Shown here: positions 38,714 through 49,193 of the stretch, piece after piece
Numbering within the stretch: the stretch's first letter is position 1
Layout: the number at the start of each line of letters is the position of its first letter
Assembly: GCA_945862125.1 (NCBI GenBank)
Contig: CAMAYC010000005.1
Span: forward strand, 1-64,000
Reading direction: 5' to 3'
DNA: 64,000 nt
From: Reyranella massiliensis 521
Lineage (GTDB): Bacteria; Pseudomonadota; Alphaproteobacteria; Reyranellales; Reyranellaceae
The notes under the pieces: model-generated
Seen by the model: the letters and a program-made list of their open reading frames with translations, nothing else
Databases searched by the model: none
What the model was told of the DNA's origin: nothing
Translations under genes and position numbers: made by a program

Positions 38714-39589
38714 TCAACTCGCTTTGGTCAATGCCGCCACCACGGCTTTGGCTGTGCGCTGGCCGTCGGCGATGGCATCGGACAGATAAGGACGTCCGCC
38801 GGCCCGTACGTCGCCTGCGGCAAATACGGTGGGCACCGATGTGCGTCCATCTTCATCGACCACGATATGCCCTGAGGCGTCGCGTGCAAGCGTTTCCGGC
38901 AGGAATTCCGCAGCGGGAGACTGGCCGACATAGACGAACACTGCGCTGGCCGGAACTGTGTTCCGCGTTGCTCCGGATTCGACCACGATCGACTCCAGGC
39001 CGTTGTTGCCTTCGAGCCCGACAATGCGGCCGTCGATGAAGGCAAGACCCTCGGGTTTCTCGTCCGGCGGCGATCCGATCACGGTGACCGATCCGGCCAG
39101 CCCGATCAGTTCGCGGGCTTCCATGGCGGCCCAGCCTTCCGCGCCGGCGACCACGACCGGCAAGCCCGTGTAGAGCGGGCCGTCGCAGGCAGCGCAATGT
39201 GAGATGCCGCGGCCCTCGTAGTCGTCTTCGTTGGCGAGACCAAGCCGGCCCTTGTTGAGGCCGGTCGCAACCACGACGGCGCGGGATGTGTAGCGCTCGC
39301 CGTCGGCCGTCTCGACTGTCCACGGACCATCGCCGGACAGCTTGGTGACTTCGCCGAAGCCGATTTCCACGCCAGCGACAACGGCGTCGTCGGTCAGAAG
39401 CGAGGCCATCTGCGTGCCGCTGAAGATCTCGTCGAAATCGTGCAATTCGCCCAGGTTGATGAGCACGCCGCCCGGGGCGAGCTTGTCGAGGCACAGGCAC
39501 TTCAGGCCGGCCCGTGCAGCTTCGGTGGCAGTGGTGAGGCCGGCGGGGCCGGCACCGATGACGATGACGTCGTGAGTGAGCGTATTCAT
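38714..39589 (-). CDS. Thioredoxin-reductase-like FAD-dependent oxidoreductase, atypical NAD(P) site
   Basis: The 291-residue flavoprotein has the FAD motif DVIVIGAGPAGLTT (residues 7-20), a redox-active CAAC at 132-135 (HCAACDGPLY, compare CATCDG of TrxR) and the C-terminal FAD segment VFAAGDVRAGG. The second dinucleotide site is degenerate: AGAEGWAAMEA instead of GGGxSAxxEA, and no HRRxxxR follows (VTVIGSPPDEK). It may therefore not use NADPH in the standard way. It lies 12 bp upstream of the selenoprotein gene as the first gene of the operon and is the natural electron donor for its UxxC centre (inference). Confidence 0.87.
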   Translation of the reverse strand: MNTLTHDVIVIGAGPAGLTTATEAARAGLKCLCLDKLAPGGVLINLGELHDFDEIFSGTQMASLLTDDAVVAGVEIGFGEVTKLSGDGPWTVETADGERYTSRAVVVATGLNKGRLGLANEDDYEGRGISHCAACDGPLYTGLPVVVAGAEGWAAMEARELIGLAGSVTVIGSPPDEKPEGLAFIDGRIVGLEGNNGLESIVVESGATRNTVPASAVFVYVGQSPAAEFLPETLARDASGHIVVDEDGRTSVPTVFAAGDVRAGGRPYLSDAIADGQRTAKAVVAALTKAS

Positions 39590-39644
39590 GGCGGCCACTA
39601 ATCCGGATTTGCGAAGCGAAGTGCAAGCGGCTTGACTTGGGAAG

Positions 39645-39675
39645 CTTCCATACCTAGTGATACTAGGTATGGAAG
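39645..39675. promoter_or_regulatory. Perfect 13-bp inverted repeat, probable PadR operator
   Basis: CTTCCATACCTAG at 39645-39657 is mirrored exactly by CTAGGTATGGAAG at 39663-39675, with spacer TGATA. The right arm covers the ATG (39669) of the padR gene. A TTGACT at 39632-39637 and TAGTGA at 39655-39660, 17 bp apart, could be the padR promoter, with its -10 inside the palindrome. This placement fits autorepression, and it sits in the 79-bp divergent gap that also serves the UGSC operon. The regulator binding here is inferred, not shown. Confidence 0.7.
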
Positions 39676-40007
39676 CTGAAATGCTCAAAGGACACCTCGA
39701 TGCCATCGTCCTCGCGGCGCTGGAGGGTGGGCCGGCGCACGGCTACGCCATCATAGAAACCATCAGACGCGGCAGCACAGACACTTTCGACTTGCCGGAA
39801 GGGACCGTCTATCCGGCGCTTCACCGCCTGGAAGAGGCTGGGCTGCTCTCCAGCGCGTGGATGGTCCCGCCCGGCGGTCGTCGCCGCCGCATGTATTCGC
39901 TGACCAAGGCGGGCTCGGCCGCCCTCGCGGATCGTCGCAAGGCGTGGGGCCGCTTCTCGCACGCCGTCGATGCGCTCCTTGGGGGAGGTCGCGCATGGCC
40001 GGCATAA
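39669..40007 (+). CDS. PadR-family transcriptional regulator
   Basis: The 112-residue protein is a winged-helix PadR regulator: LKGHLDAIVLAALEGGPAHG, GYAIIETIRRGSTDTFDLPE, GTVYPALHRLEEAGLLSS and the wing GGRRRRMYSLTKAG. ATG 39669 is used (an upstream GTG at 39657 falls within the palindrome). It is coupled to a membrane protein by a 13-bp overlap, an arrangement common for PadR genes paired with HAAS/DUF1700-type membrane proteins. Confidence 0.9.
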   Translation: MEAEMLKGHLDAIVLAALEGGPAHGYAIIETIRRGSTDTFDLPEGTVYPALHRLEEAGLLSSAWMVPPGGRRRRMYSLTKAGSAALADRRKAWGRFSHAVDALLGGGRAWPA

Positions 40008-40612
40008 TCGAACAGTATGTCGCTGGCTTGCGGCGTGACCTCGACTTCGATCCGGTGCTCTCCGATCGCCTCTCGGAGGAGGTCGAATCGCATTTGCGCG
40101 ATGCGGCCGAAGCCGACCCGGCGTGGCCGTCGCCCGAAGCGGAGCGCCGCGCCATCGCCCGCTTCGGTCTTGCCCGCGAGATGGCGGCCCGGTTCGCATC
40201 GGATGCCATCGACCGTCAGGCGAAGCGCAGCTGGGTCATGCTGGCCGCCACGGTCGCGGTTACCTTCATCGCGATGCGGCTCCGGGTGATGTGGCTCGAC
40301 GATCTGGGCGGCTCGGTTTCGACGCTGGCACCTTTTGTCGACCGCTACGCCTTCATCGCGGCACTCCTGGTCGGCACGGTCGGCTGGTTCACCTTCCGGC
40401 GCTCGGTGCTGCCGCTGGCGATCTGTCTTGCGGGTCTGGCGGCGTCGATCGCTGCCGGCATCGCGCGCGCCGGCCTGTTCGTCGACGGCGCGCCGCTGCA
40501 TGTGCTGTTGCCGGCCGCGGGCGAGATCGCGCTGGTCGGTCTGCTGTCGTGGGAGATCTTCGCCCTGCACCGGCGCCTTCGGCGTACCGTAGCTCTGAGG
40601 GGGCCAGGATGA
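39995..40612 (+). CDS. HAAS/permease-prefix-like membrane protein, PadR-linked
   Basis: The 205-residue protein starts at ATG 39995 after GGGGGAGG. Its soluble N-terminal helical domain (about 1-75, IEQYVAGLRRDLDFDPVLSD, then a repeated acidic/arginine helix ending AIARFGLAREMAARF) resembles the prefix domain encoded next to many PadR regulators. Four hydrophobic helices follow. It may act with PadR as a membrane sensor; this is inferred from genomic pairing only. Confidence 0.75.
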   Translation: MAGIIEQYVAGLRRDLDFDPVLSDRLSEEVESHLRDAAEADPAWPSPEAERRAIARFGLAREMAARFASDAIDRQAKRSWVMLAATVAVTFIAMRLRVMWLDDLGGSVSTLAPFVDRYAFIAALLVGTVGWFTFRRSVLPLAICLAGLAASIAAGIARAGLFVDGAPLHVLLPAAGEIALVGLLSWEIFALHRRLRRTVALRGPG

Positions 40613-41214
40613 TGGGCCGATGGCGGTTGGTCGGAGTCCTGTCGTTCCTGGTGGCGGCGATGACCGCCGGGCTGATCATCAGTCACGGCGGTGACGTCGA
40701 CGGCATGCGCGTCGCGATCCGCGCCACGGCTCGCACCTCGCTGGTGCTCTTCGTCATGGCGTTCACCGCGAGCGCGCTGGCCGAGTTGTTGCCCAGCGCG
40801 GCGACGCGCTGGCAGCGCCGCAACCGCCGCTATCTCGGCGTCTCCTTCGCCGTCTCGCATTTCATCCATCTTGGCGTGATCGTCGCACTTGCGTCGGTCG
40901 ATCGGGTGTTGTTCTGGCAACTCACCAATATTGCGACGATCGTGCTGGCCGGCTCGGCCTATCTTTTCATCGCCGCAATGGCGGCGACGTCGTTCGACCG
41001 GACGGCGGCCTGGCTCGGCCCGCGCAAGTGGCGGCTGCTGCATCTCGTCGGTGGCTGGTACATCTGGATCAGCTTCGCGATCGCCGTCGGTAAGCGTGTG
41101 CCGCTCGACCGCTTCTACTGGCCCATGGCGGCGCTCGTGCTGGTCGCCGCGATCGTGCGGCTGCTCGCCATGCTCCGGCGCAACCGCCGGCAAGCCGCGA
41201 TCAGCGCCCCATAA
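40609..41214 (+). CDS. Ferric-reductase-like transmembrane protein
   Basis: The 201-residue protein overlaps the previous stop (ATGA) and has six hydrophobic helices. The histidine-bearing segments SFAVSHFIHLGVIVAL and RLLHLVGGWYIWISFAIAV, spaced as in ferric-reductase/MsrQ/YedZ-like domains, suggest b-type heme ligation. No flavin or NAD(P) domain is attached. It would sit in the inner membrane and carry electrons; partner unknown. It is probably part of the PadR operon. Confidence 0.78.
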   Translation: MMGRWRLVGVLSFLVAAMTAGLIISHGGDVDGMRVAIRATARTSLVLFVMAFTASALAELLPSAATRWQRRNRRYLGVSFAVSHFIHLGVIVALASVDRVLFWQLTNIATIVLAGSAYLFIAAMAATSFDRTAAWLGPRKWRLLHLVGGWYIWISFAIAVGKRVPLDRFYWPMAALVLVAAIVRLLAMLRRNRRQAAISAP

Positions 41215-41377
41215 GGACTCTCCTGCCGTGATTCATCGCGAAGACCTGGATGTGGTCCGCGATTTGCACACGGACCAATAGAGATCGTCCATTTCAATCC
41301 TCCCCGGAAGGCCGGTACATTGGCGGCCAAGAGCCGTTGCGCCGTCGGAGGTTGCAGGGCAGGGGGAAGGCAAGGGC
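41215..41377 (+). other. Intergenic leader of the liv operon
   Basis: These 163 bp separate the PadR operon from livH. No convincing terminator hairpin or small gene is visible; the purine-rich GGCAGGGGGAAGG just before 41378 is the livH ribosome-binding region. The promoter of the liv operon is expected here, but I cannot assign its boxes. Confidence 0.4.
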
Positions 41378-42292
<915 letters not shown>

Positions 42293-42296
42293 GCAG

Positions 42297-43708
42297 ATGG
42301 GCGCGCGTCTGTCTTCAATGCTGAAAGACGCGGGCCTCACGGCCTTCGTGGCGGCGGCCCTCGGAATTTTCGTGGTCGGGTTCCGCACGGTCGATGTCGG
42401 TCGCGGGCTGACCTTCGACTATCATCTCGTCGATCTTGCGGTCGCCGTGGTCACGATCTTCTTCGGACGGCTCGGCTTGTCGCTTGCCGCAAACGGCCTG
42501 CGCTGGCCGGCCATGGTGTTGGGCGCCGTGATGATCGCGGTGGGCGCGTCGCCGCTCCAGCTTCCGTCGGGCTTCTTGCACTGGTTCGTGGCCCTGGGCG
42601 GCGTGCTGCTGGTGATCCGCGGCGCCTGGCCATGGGCCAACGATGCCATGACGGCGGCAGCAACGTCGCCGTCGGGAGTGGCGGTCGGCCGAGCCGGTGC
42701 GAAATGGTCGGGCTGGCTGCTGCTGGCTGCAGCCGTGGCGATGCCGTTCACACCCATCGCCGACCAGAAGACCATGGATCTCGGGGTGCTGATCCTGACC
42801 TACGTGATGCTGGGATGGGGCCTCAACATCGTGGTTGGGCTCGCGGGCCTGCTCGACCTCGGCTATGTCGCCTTCTATGCCGTCGGCGCCTATTCCTATG
42901 CCTTGCTCAGCACGCAGCACGGGCTGGGTTTTTGGACGGTGTTGCCGCTCGCCGGGATGATGGCCGCGCTGTTCGGTGTCGTGCTGGGGTTTCCGGTGCT
43001 GCGCCTGCGGGGCGACTACCTCGCCATCGTGACCCTGGGCTTCGGCGAAATCATCCGGCTGGTCATCCTCAACTGGTTCGATCTCACGAACGGTCCGGCC
43101 GGCATCGGCTCGATCCCCGGGCCGACACTGTTCGGTGCGGTGTTCGCCGAGACCCCGCCGCCGGGCAAGCAGACCGTTTCGGAGATGCTGGGGATTCCCT
43201 TCGACGGCAATCACCGGCTGATCTTCCTCTATTATATCATCCTGCTCCTGGCGTTGATCACCAACCTCTTCACTCAGCGGATGCGGCGTCTGCCGGTCGG
43301 CCGGGCCTGGGAGGCGCTGCGCGAGGACGAGACCGCGTGCCGCGCGCTCGGCATCAACCCGACCAACACCAAGCTCACGGCCTTTGCCGTGGGCGCCATG
43401 TTCGCGGGCTTCGCCGGCTCGTTCTTCGCGGCCAAGCAACGCTTCATCAGTCCCGAGAGCTTCGTCTTCATCGAATCGGCGATCATTCTCGCCATCGTCG
43501 TGTTGGGTGGCATGGGCAGCCAGATCGGTGTCGTGCTGGCCGCAGTGCTGCTGATCGGCCTGCCCGAATGGTTCCGCGACCTCGGAAGCTACCGCATGCT
43601 GGCCTTCGGCCTCGCCATGGTGCTGATCATGGTGTTCCGTCCCCGCGGCCTGGTCTCCCATCGTGAGCCGTCGCTGCGGCTGCATCCAGTCAGACCGGCA
43701 GGCAGCGG

Positions 43709-43712
<4 letters not shown>
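42297..43712 (+). CDS. livM: Branched-chain amino acid ABC importer, permease LivM-type
   Basis: The 471-residue protein has an N-terminal extension of about 150 residues with several extra helices before the LivM core ([60 protein letters not shown]). The extension is found in a subset of alphaproteobacterial LivM proteins. It overlaps livG by 4 bp. Confidence 0.93.
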
Positions 43713-44522
<810 letters not shown>

Positions 44523-44530
<8 letters not shown>

Positions 44531-45251
44531 GCCGCCGATCCTCTCGGTGAAGGGCGTGGAAACCTTCTATGGCGCCATCCAGGCGCTTCATGGCGTCGAC
44601 CTCGAGGTAGCCAAGGGCGAGATCGTGGCCCTGATCGGCGCCAACGGCGCCGGCAAGTCGACCCTGCTGATGACCATCTGTGGCAATCCACGCGCCAGGG
44701 CAGGCACGATCCGGCTCGACGGCGAGGACATCACGGCGATGCCGACGCACGAGATCGTGCGGCGCGGCGTGGCCCAAGTGCCGGAGGGACGGCGAATCTT
44801 CCCGCGCATGAGCGTCCTCGAGAACCTGCAGATGGGCGCCACGCTCGCGGCACCCGCGCACTTCGCCGGTGACCTCGAGCGGGTATTCGCGATGTTTCCC
44901 CGGCTCGCCGAACGGCGAGACCAGCGTGGCGGCACGCTGTCGGGCGGCGAACAGCAGATGCTGGCAATCGGCCGGGCGCTGATGAGCCGGCCGCGGCTCC
45001 TGCTGCTCGACGAGCCGTCGCTCGGGCTGGCGCCGCTGATCGTGCGTCAGATCTTCGAGGTGATCGGCCGGATCGCGCGGGAGGAGGGGATGACGATCTT
45101 CCTGGTCGAGCAGAATGCCTATCACGCGCTTCGCCTGGCCGACCGTGGCTATGTGCTGGCCAACGGGCGGGTTCGGTTGAGCGGCGCTGGCCGGGACCTG
45201 CTGGCGAATGCCGAAGTCAGGGCGGCCTATCTCGAGGGCGGCCACGGATGA
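44523..45251 (+). CDS. livF: Branched-chain amino acid ABC importer, ATPase LivF-type
   Basis: The 242-residue ATPase has Walker A GANGAGKST, the LivF marker VPEGRRIFPRMSVLENL, signature LSGGEQQMLAIGRAL and Walker B LLLLDEPSLGLAP. ATG 44523 is preferred over an upstream in-frame start at 44490 inside livG. It overlaps the following small membrane-protein gene by 4 bp. Confidence 0.95.
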
Positions 45252-45610
45252 GTCCCGTCGATGCCTTCATGTTCGAGTGGTTCGGCGACACGCTGTTCAA
45301 CGTGCTGCTGTTCAACCTTGTGGTGATCGGGCCGGCGTCGTTCGCGGCCGGCCATGCCGTTGCCACGACGTGGCGCCATTGGGGCCAGATGGTGTTTTAC
45401 ACCGGACTTCTTTCGGCAACGCTGCGCTTTCTCGACTATGCATTGGCGGGGGGCGAGCTGTGGTCGGTAGCCGGCTTTTTGCTGGGCTGGGGCGTCCAGA
45501 TGGCGATTGGCGCCTTCGCCTATCGCCTGACGCAGACGCGCCAGATGGTCCGGCAGTATCCATGGCTCTACCAGCGCAAAGGCTTGCTGGGCTGGGAGGA
45601 GCGGCACTAA
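45248..45610 (+). CDS. Small three-helix membrane protein of the liv operon (DUF6867-like)
   Basis: The 120-residue protein is coupled to livF (ATGA overlap) and precedes the binding-protein gene. It has three hydrophobic segments (about 14-38, 48-66, 72-92) and a basic tail ending in YPWLYQRKGLLGWEERH. I believe similar proteins (DUF6867) occur beside liv genes in related bacteria, so it may be an accessory of the importer; function unknown. Confidence 0.78.
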   Translation: MSPVDAFMFEWFGDTLFNVLLFNLVVIGPASFAAGHAVATTWRHWGQMVFYTGLLSATLRFLDYALAGGELWSVAGFLLGWGVQMAIGAFAYRLTQTRQMVRQYPWLYQRKGLLGWEERH

Positions 45611-45661
45611 TCTAGCGGCAATGCTCCACATCCGTGGAGGGGCCCCAGCAGGGAGACAAGC

Positions 45662-46774
45662 ATGAAGAAAACCTACGGTATGCTCGCCGTCGCAGCCGTT
45701 GCCTTGATGGCGACGCCGGCGCTCGCGCAGATCAAGATCGGCACAGCCGGTCCGATGACCGGCTCGAACGCCGCGTTCGGCGAACAGCTCAAGCGTGGCG
45801 CCGAGATGGCGGTTCAGGACATCAATGCCGCCGGTGGCGTGAACGGCCAGAAGCTCGAGCTGACGATCGGCGACGATGCCTGCGATCCCAAGCAGGCGAC
45901 TGCCGTTGCCAACAAGATGGTGTCGGACAAGGTAGCGTTCGTCGCCGGCCATTTCTGCTCGGGCTCGTCGATTCCGGCGTCGGACATCTACAAGGAAGGC
46001 AAGATCCTGCAGATCACGCCGGCCTCGACCAATCCGAAGCTCACCGACGATGCGGCCGCCAAGGGCAACACCACGGTGTTCCGTACCTGCGGCCGTGACG
46101 ACGTCCAGGGCGCCACCGTTGGCGCCTACATCCTCAAGAACAACAAGGCCGCCAAGGTGGCGATCCTTCACGACAAGTCGCCGTACGGCAAAGGCGTGGC
46201 CGACGAGACCAAGAAGGCCCTGAACAAGGGCGGTCTCAAGGAGACGATGTACGAGGCCTACAACGACACCGACAAGGACTTCGCCGCGCTGATCAACAAG
46301 ATGAAGCAGGCGAAGATCGACATCATCGTTCTCGGTGGCTACCACACCGCGGGTGCGCTGATCATCAAGCAGGCCCGCGAGCAGGGACTTGCTGCGAAGA
46401 TGATGGGCTTCGACTCGCTCGAGACCGCCGAGTTCGCCCAGCTGGGCGGTGCGGCGACTGACGGCGTGCTGATGTCGTTCCCGCCCAAGGCCGAGGACGA
46501 TCCGAAGAACGCGGCGCTCGTGAAGAAATTCCGTGACGCCAAGTACAACCCTGAGGGCTACACGCTCTTCAGCTATGCCGCCGTCAAGGCGTGGGCGGAC
46601 GCTGCCAACAAGGCCAAGTCGATCGATGCCGCAACCGTCGCCAAGCAGCTTCGCACGGGCAAGTACGACTCCGCCGTCGGCGTGCTCGAGTTCGATGCCA
46701 AGGGCGACATCAAGGACGCCGTCTACGACATCTACGTCTGGAAGGACGGCAAGTCGTCTCCCATCAAGAAGTAG
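45662..46774 (+). CDS. livK: Branched-chain amino acid ABC importer, periplasmic binding protein
   Basis: The 370-residue protein has a signal peptide ending TPALAQ and a type I periplasmic binding fold: IKIGTAGPMTGSNAAFGEQL, a ligand-loop CSGSSIPASDIYKEG, TPASTNPKLT and GYHTAGALIIKQA. Its start follows GGGAGACAAGC at 45653. It ends the operon directly ahead of a strong terminator. Specificity (Leu/Ile/Val or another amide or aliphatic amino acid) is family inference. Confidence 0.93.
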   Translation: MKKTYGMLAVAAVALMATPALAQIKIGTAGPMTGSNAAFGEQLKRGAEMAVQDINAAGGVNGQKLELTIGDDACDPKQATAVANKMVSDKVAFVAGHFCSGSSIPASDIYKEGKILQITPASTNPKLTDDAAAKGNTTVFRTCGRDDVQGATVGAYILKNNKAAKVAILHDKSPYGKGVADETKKALNKGGLKETMYEAYNDTDKDFAALINKMKQAKIDIIVLGGYHTAGALIIKQAREQGLAAKMMGFDSLETAEFAQLGGAATDGVLMSFPPKAEDDPKNAALVKKFRDAKYNPEGYTLFSYAAVKAWADAANKAKSIDAATVAKQLRTGKYDSAVGVLEFDAKGDIKDAVYDIYVWKDGKSSPIKK

Positions 46775-46791
46775 TCCGAGACCGATGACAG

Positions 46792-46819
46792 AAAGGCCCG
46801 GCGCATGCCGGGCCTTTTT
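46792..46819 (+). terminator. Rho-independent terminator after the liv operon
   Basis: AAAGGCCCGGC at 46792-46802 pairs with GCCGGGCCTTT at 46807-46817 around a GCAT loop, an 11-bp perfect stem followed by a T run. It lies 18 bp after the livK stop. Confidence 0.9.
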
Positions 46820-46932
46820 GTTGCGATTTCAGCGTCTTGTGGCTCGCTTCCCACGATTTTGGGGGCCGGTAGCGTCGCCACCCCGGATATGGTATCCGGG
46901 GTCTCAACAGCTAGAGGGGATCGATCGTCGAG

Positions 46933-47373
46933 ATGGCGGGGGCCACCATCGCGGTCGCGTCGGATCATGCCGGCTTCGACCTGAAGGAACTGCTCAAGCG
47001 TGACCTGCAGCAAGCGGGCCACGATGTGCTCGACCTCGGCACAAATTCCGCCGAATCCGTCGATTATCCCGACTTCGGCAAAGCCATGGCGGAGGCGATC
47101 GGTTCGGGCAAGGTGGGGCGCGGCGTCCTGGTCTGCGGCACCGGCATCGGCATTTCGATTGCCGCCAACCGCCATCCCAAGGTGCGGGCTGCCCTCGTGC
47201 ATGATGTCACCTCGGCCCGGCTGTCGCGCGAACACAACGACGCCAACGTCGTGGCCTTCGGTGCACGCCTGATCGGTGTCGAGGCCGCCCGGGAGGCGTT
47301 GAAGATCTTTCTTGCGACCCCGTTCGAAGGCGGCCGGCATGCCGGCCGCGTCGCCAAGCTTTCGAAGGACTGA
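46933..47373 (+). CDS. rpiB: Ribose-5-phosphate isomerase B
   Basis: The 146-residue protein has [17 protein letters not shown], the active-site cysteine loop [14 protein letters not shown] and [16 protein letters not shown], all typical of RpiB/LacAB isomerases. It interconverts ribose-5-phosphate and ribulose-5-phosphate in the pentose phosphate pathway. It starts the next transcription unit, 113 bp after the liv terminator, and is followed 5 bp later by glyA, an order common in alphaproteobacteria. Confidence 0.94.
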   Translation: MAGATIAVASDHAGFDLKELLKRDLQQAGHDVLDLGTNSAESVDYPDFGKAMAEAIGSGKVGRGVLVCGTGIGISIAANRHPKVRAALVHDVTSARLSREHNDANVVAFGARLIGVEAAREALKIFLATPFEGGRHAGRVAKLSKD

Positions 47374-47378
47374 ACGAC

Positions 47379-48686
47379 ATGAGCCAAGCTGCTGCCAAGT
47401 TGTCGGACTCGCCGCTGCCGATGTTCACCAGGAGCCTCGCCGAGGCTGATCCCGCGGTCTACGCCGCGGTGAAGGGTGAACTCGCCCGCCAGCGCGAGCA
47501 GATCGAGCTGATCGCCTCGGAGAACATCGTGTCGCGCGCGGTGCTCGAAGCGGCCGGTTCGGTACTCACCAACAAATATGCCGAGGGCTATCCCCGCCGG
47601 CGCTACTACGGCGGCTGCGAGGAGGTCGACAAGGCCGAGGATCTCGCCATCGAGCGCGCCTGCAAGCTGTTCAACTGCACCTTCGCCAACGTCCAGCCGC
47701 ACTCCGGCGCACAGGCCAACCAGGCCGTGTTCATGGCGCTGCTCAAGCCCGGCGATACGTTCATGGGCATGGCGCTGGACCAGGGCGGCCATCTCACGCA
47801 CGGGTCGCCCGCCAACCAGTCGGGCAAGTGGTTCAAGGTCGTGTCCTATGGTGTTAAGGCCGACACCCATCTGATCGACTACGAGCAGATGGAAGAGGTG
47901 GCGCGTCGCGAGAAGCCCAAGCTGATCGTGGCCGGCGCCTCGGCCTACTCGCGCCACATCGACTGGGCGCGCTTCCGCAAGGTCGCGGACGAGATCGGCG
48001 CCTTCTTCATGGTCGACATGGCGCATTATGCCGGCCTGGTCGCGGCCGGCGTTTATCCCAGTCCGCTGCCGCATGCCCATGTCGTCACCACGACGACGCA
48101 CAAGACGCTGCGCGGCCCGCGCGGCGGCATGATCCTCTCGAACGATGCCGAGATCGGCAAGAAGATCAACTCGGCGGTATTTCCCGGCCTTCAGGGCGGT
48201 CCGCTGATGCATATCATCGCCGGCAAGGCGGTGGCCTTCGGCGAGGCGCTGCGGCCGGACTTCAAGGTCTATGCCCAGAACGTCATCGACAATGCGCGGG
48301 CGCTGGCGGCCGCGCTGACTGAACGCGGCCTGAAAATCGTCTCGGGCGGCACCGACAGCCACGTCATGCTGGTCGACCTGCGCCCGAAGAAGGCGACCGG
48401 CGTTTCGGCCGAGAAGGTTCTCGACCGGGCCGGCATCACGACCAACAAGAACAGCATTCCGGGCGACCCGGAGAAGTACACGGTCACGTCGGGCGTGCGC
48501 CTGGGATCGCCGGCCGGTACGACGCGCGGCTTTGGCACGGCCGAGTTCCGCCAGATCGGTCACCTGATCGCCGACGTGCTCGACGGAATCGCCAAGAACG
48601 GCCCGGACGGTGACGCCCAGGTCGAACAAGAAGTACGGGGCAAGGTCCAAGCACTTTGCGCCCGCTTTCCGATCTACCGCGACTGA
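47379..48686 (+). CDS. glyA: Serine hydroxymethyltransferase
   Basis: The 435-residue PLP enzyme has the family signatures [31 protein letters not shown] and the cofactor lysine in [16 protein letters not shown]. It converts serine and tetrahydrofolate to glycine and 5,10-methylene-THF, the main one-carbon source. Length and motifs are complete. Confidence 0.97.
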   Translation: MSQAAAKLSDSPLPMFTRSLAEADPAVYAAVKGELARQREQIELIASENIVSRAVLEAAGSVLTNKYAEGYPRRRYYGGCEEVDKAEDLAIERACKLFNCTFANVQPHSGAQANQAVFMALLKPGDTFMGMALDQGGHLTHGSPANQSGKWFKVVSYGVKADTHLIDYEQMEEVARREKPKLIVAGASAYSRHIDWARFRKVADEIGAFFMVDMAHYAGLVAAGVYPSPLPHAHVVTTTTHKTLRGPRGGMILSNDAEIGKKINSAVFPGLQGGPLMHIIAGKAVAFGEALRPDFKVYAQNVIDNARALAAALTERGLKIVSGGTDSHVMLVDLRPKKATGVSAEKVLDRAGITTNKNSIPGDPEKYTVTSGVRLGSPAGTTRGFGTAEFRQIGHLIADVLDGIAKNGPDGDAQVEQEVRGKVQALCARFPIYRD

Positions 48687-48721
48687 CAACGCGCAAAGCC
48701 ACAAAATAACAGGGGGACTAG

Positions 48722-49189
48722 ATGCGCTGTCCATTCTGCGGTCACGAGGACACTCAGGTTAAGGACTCGAGACCGACCGACGATAATTCGGCGATCCGCC
48801 GCCGGCGCTACTGCCCGTCGTGCGGCTCGCGTTTCACCACCTTTGAGCGCGTGCAGCTGCGCGAGCTGACGGTGGTGAAGAAGAACGGCCAGCGCGTGCA
48901 GTTCGACCGCGACAAGCTCGCGCGTTCGATCTCGGTGGCCTGTCGCAAGCGGCCGGTCGATCCCGAGCGCGTCGAGCGCGTGGTCAACGGTATCGTGCGG
49001 CGCCTCGAAAGCTCCGGCGAGAGCGAGATTCCCTCGACCCAGATCGGCGAGCTGGTGATGGACGCGCTGCGCGCGCTCGATCCGGTGGCCTATGTGCGGT
49101 TCGCCTCGGTCTATCGCAATTTCCGCGAGGCCCGGGACTTCGAGGAGTTCATCTCCGATCTCGCCGAGACGGCCAGCCTCAAGGACTGA
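48722..49189 (+). CDS. nrdR: Transcriptional repressor NrdR
   Basis: The 155-residue protein has the zinc ribbon [18 protein letters not shown] plus [16 protein letters not shown] (four cysteines) and an ATP-cone domain (about 49-139, [20 protein letters not shown]). It represses ribonucleotide reductase genes in response to dATP/ATP. It starts behind AGGGGG. The conserved glyA-nrdR-rib order is seen here. Confidence 0.97.
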   Translation: MRCPFCGHEDTQVKDSRPTDDNSAIRRRRYCPSCGSRFTTFERVQLRELTVVKKNGQRVQFDRDKLARSISVACRKRPVDPERVERVVNGIVRRLESSGESEIPSTQIGELVMDALRALDPVAYVRFASVYRNFREARDFEEFISDLAETASLKD

Positions 49190-49193
49190 CGCG

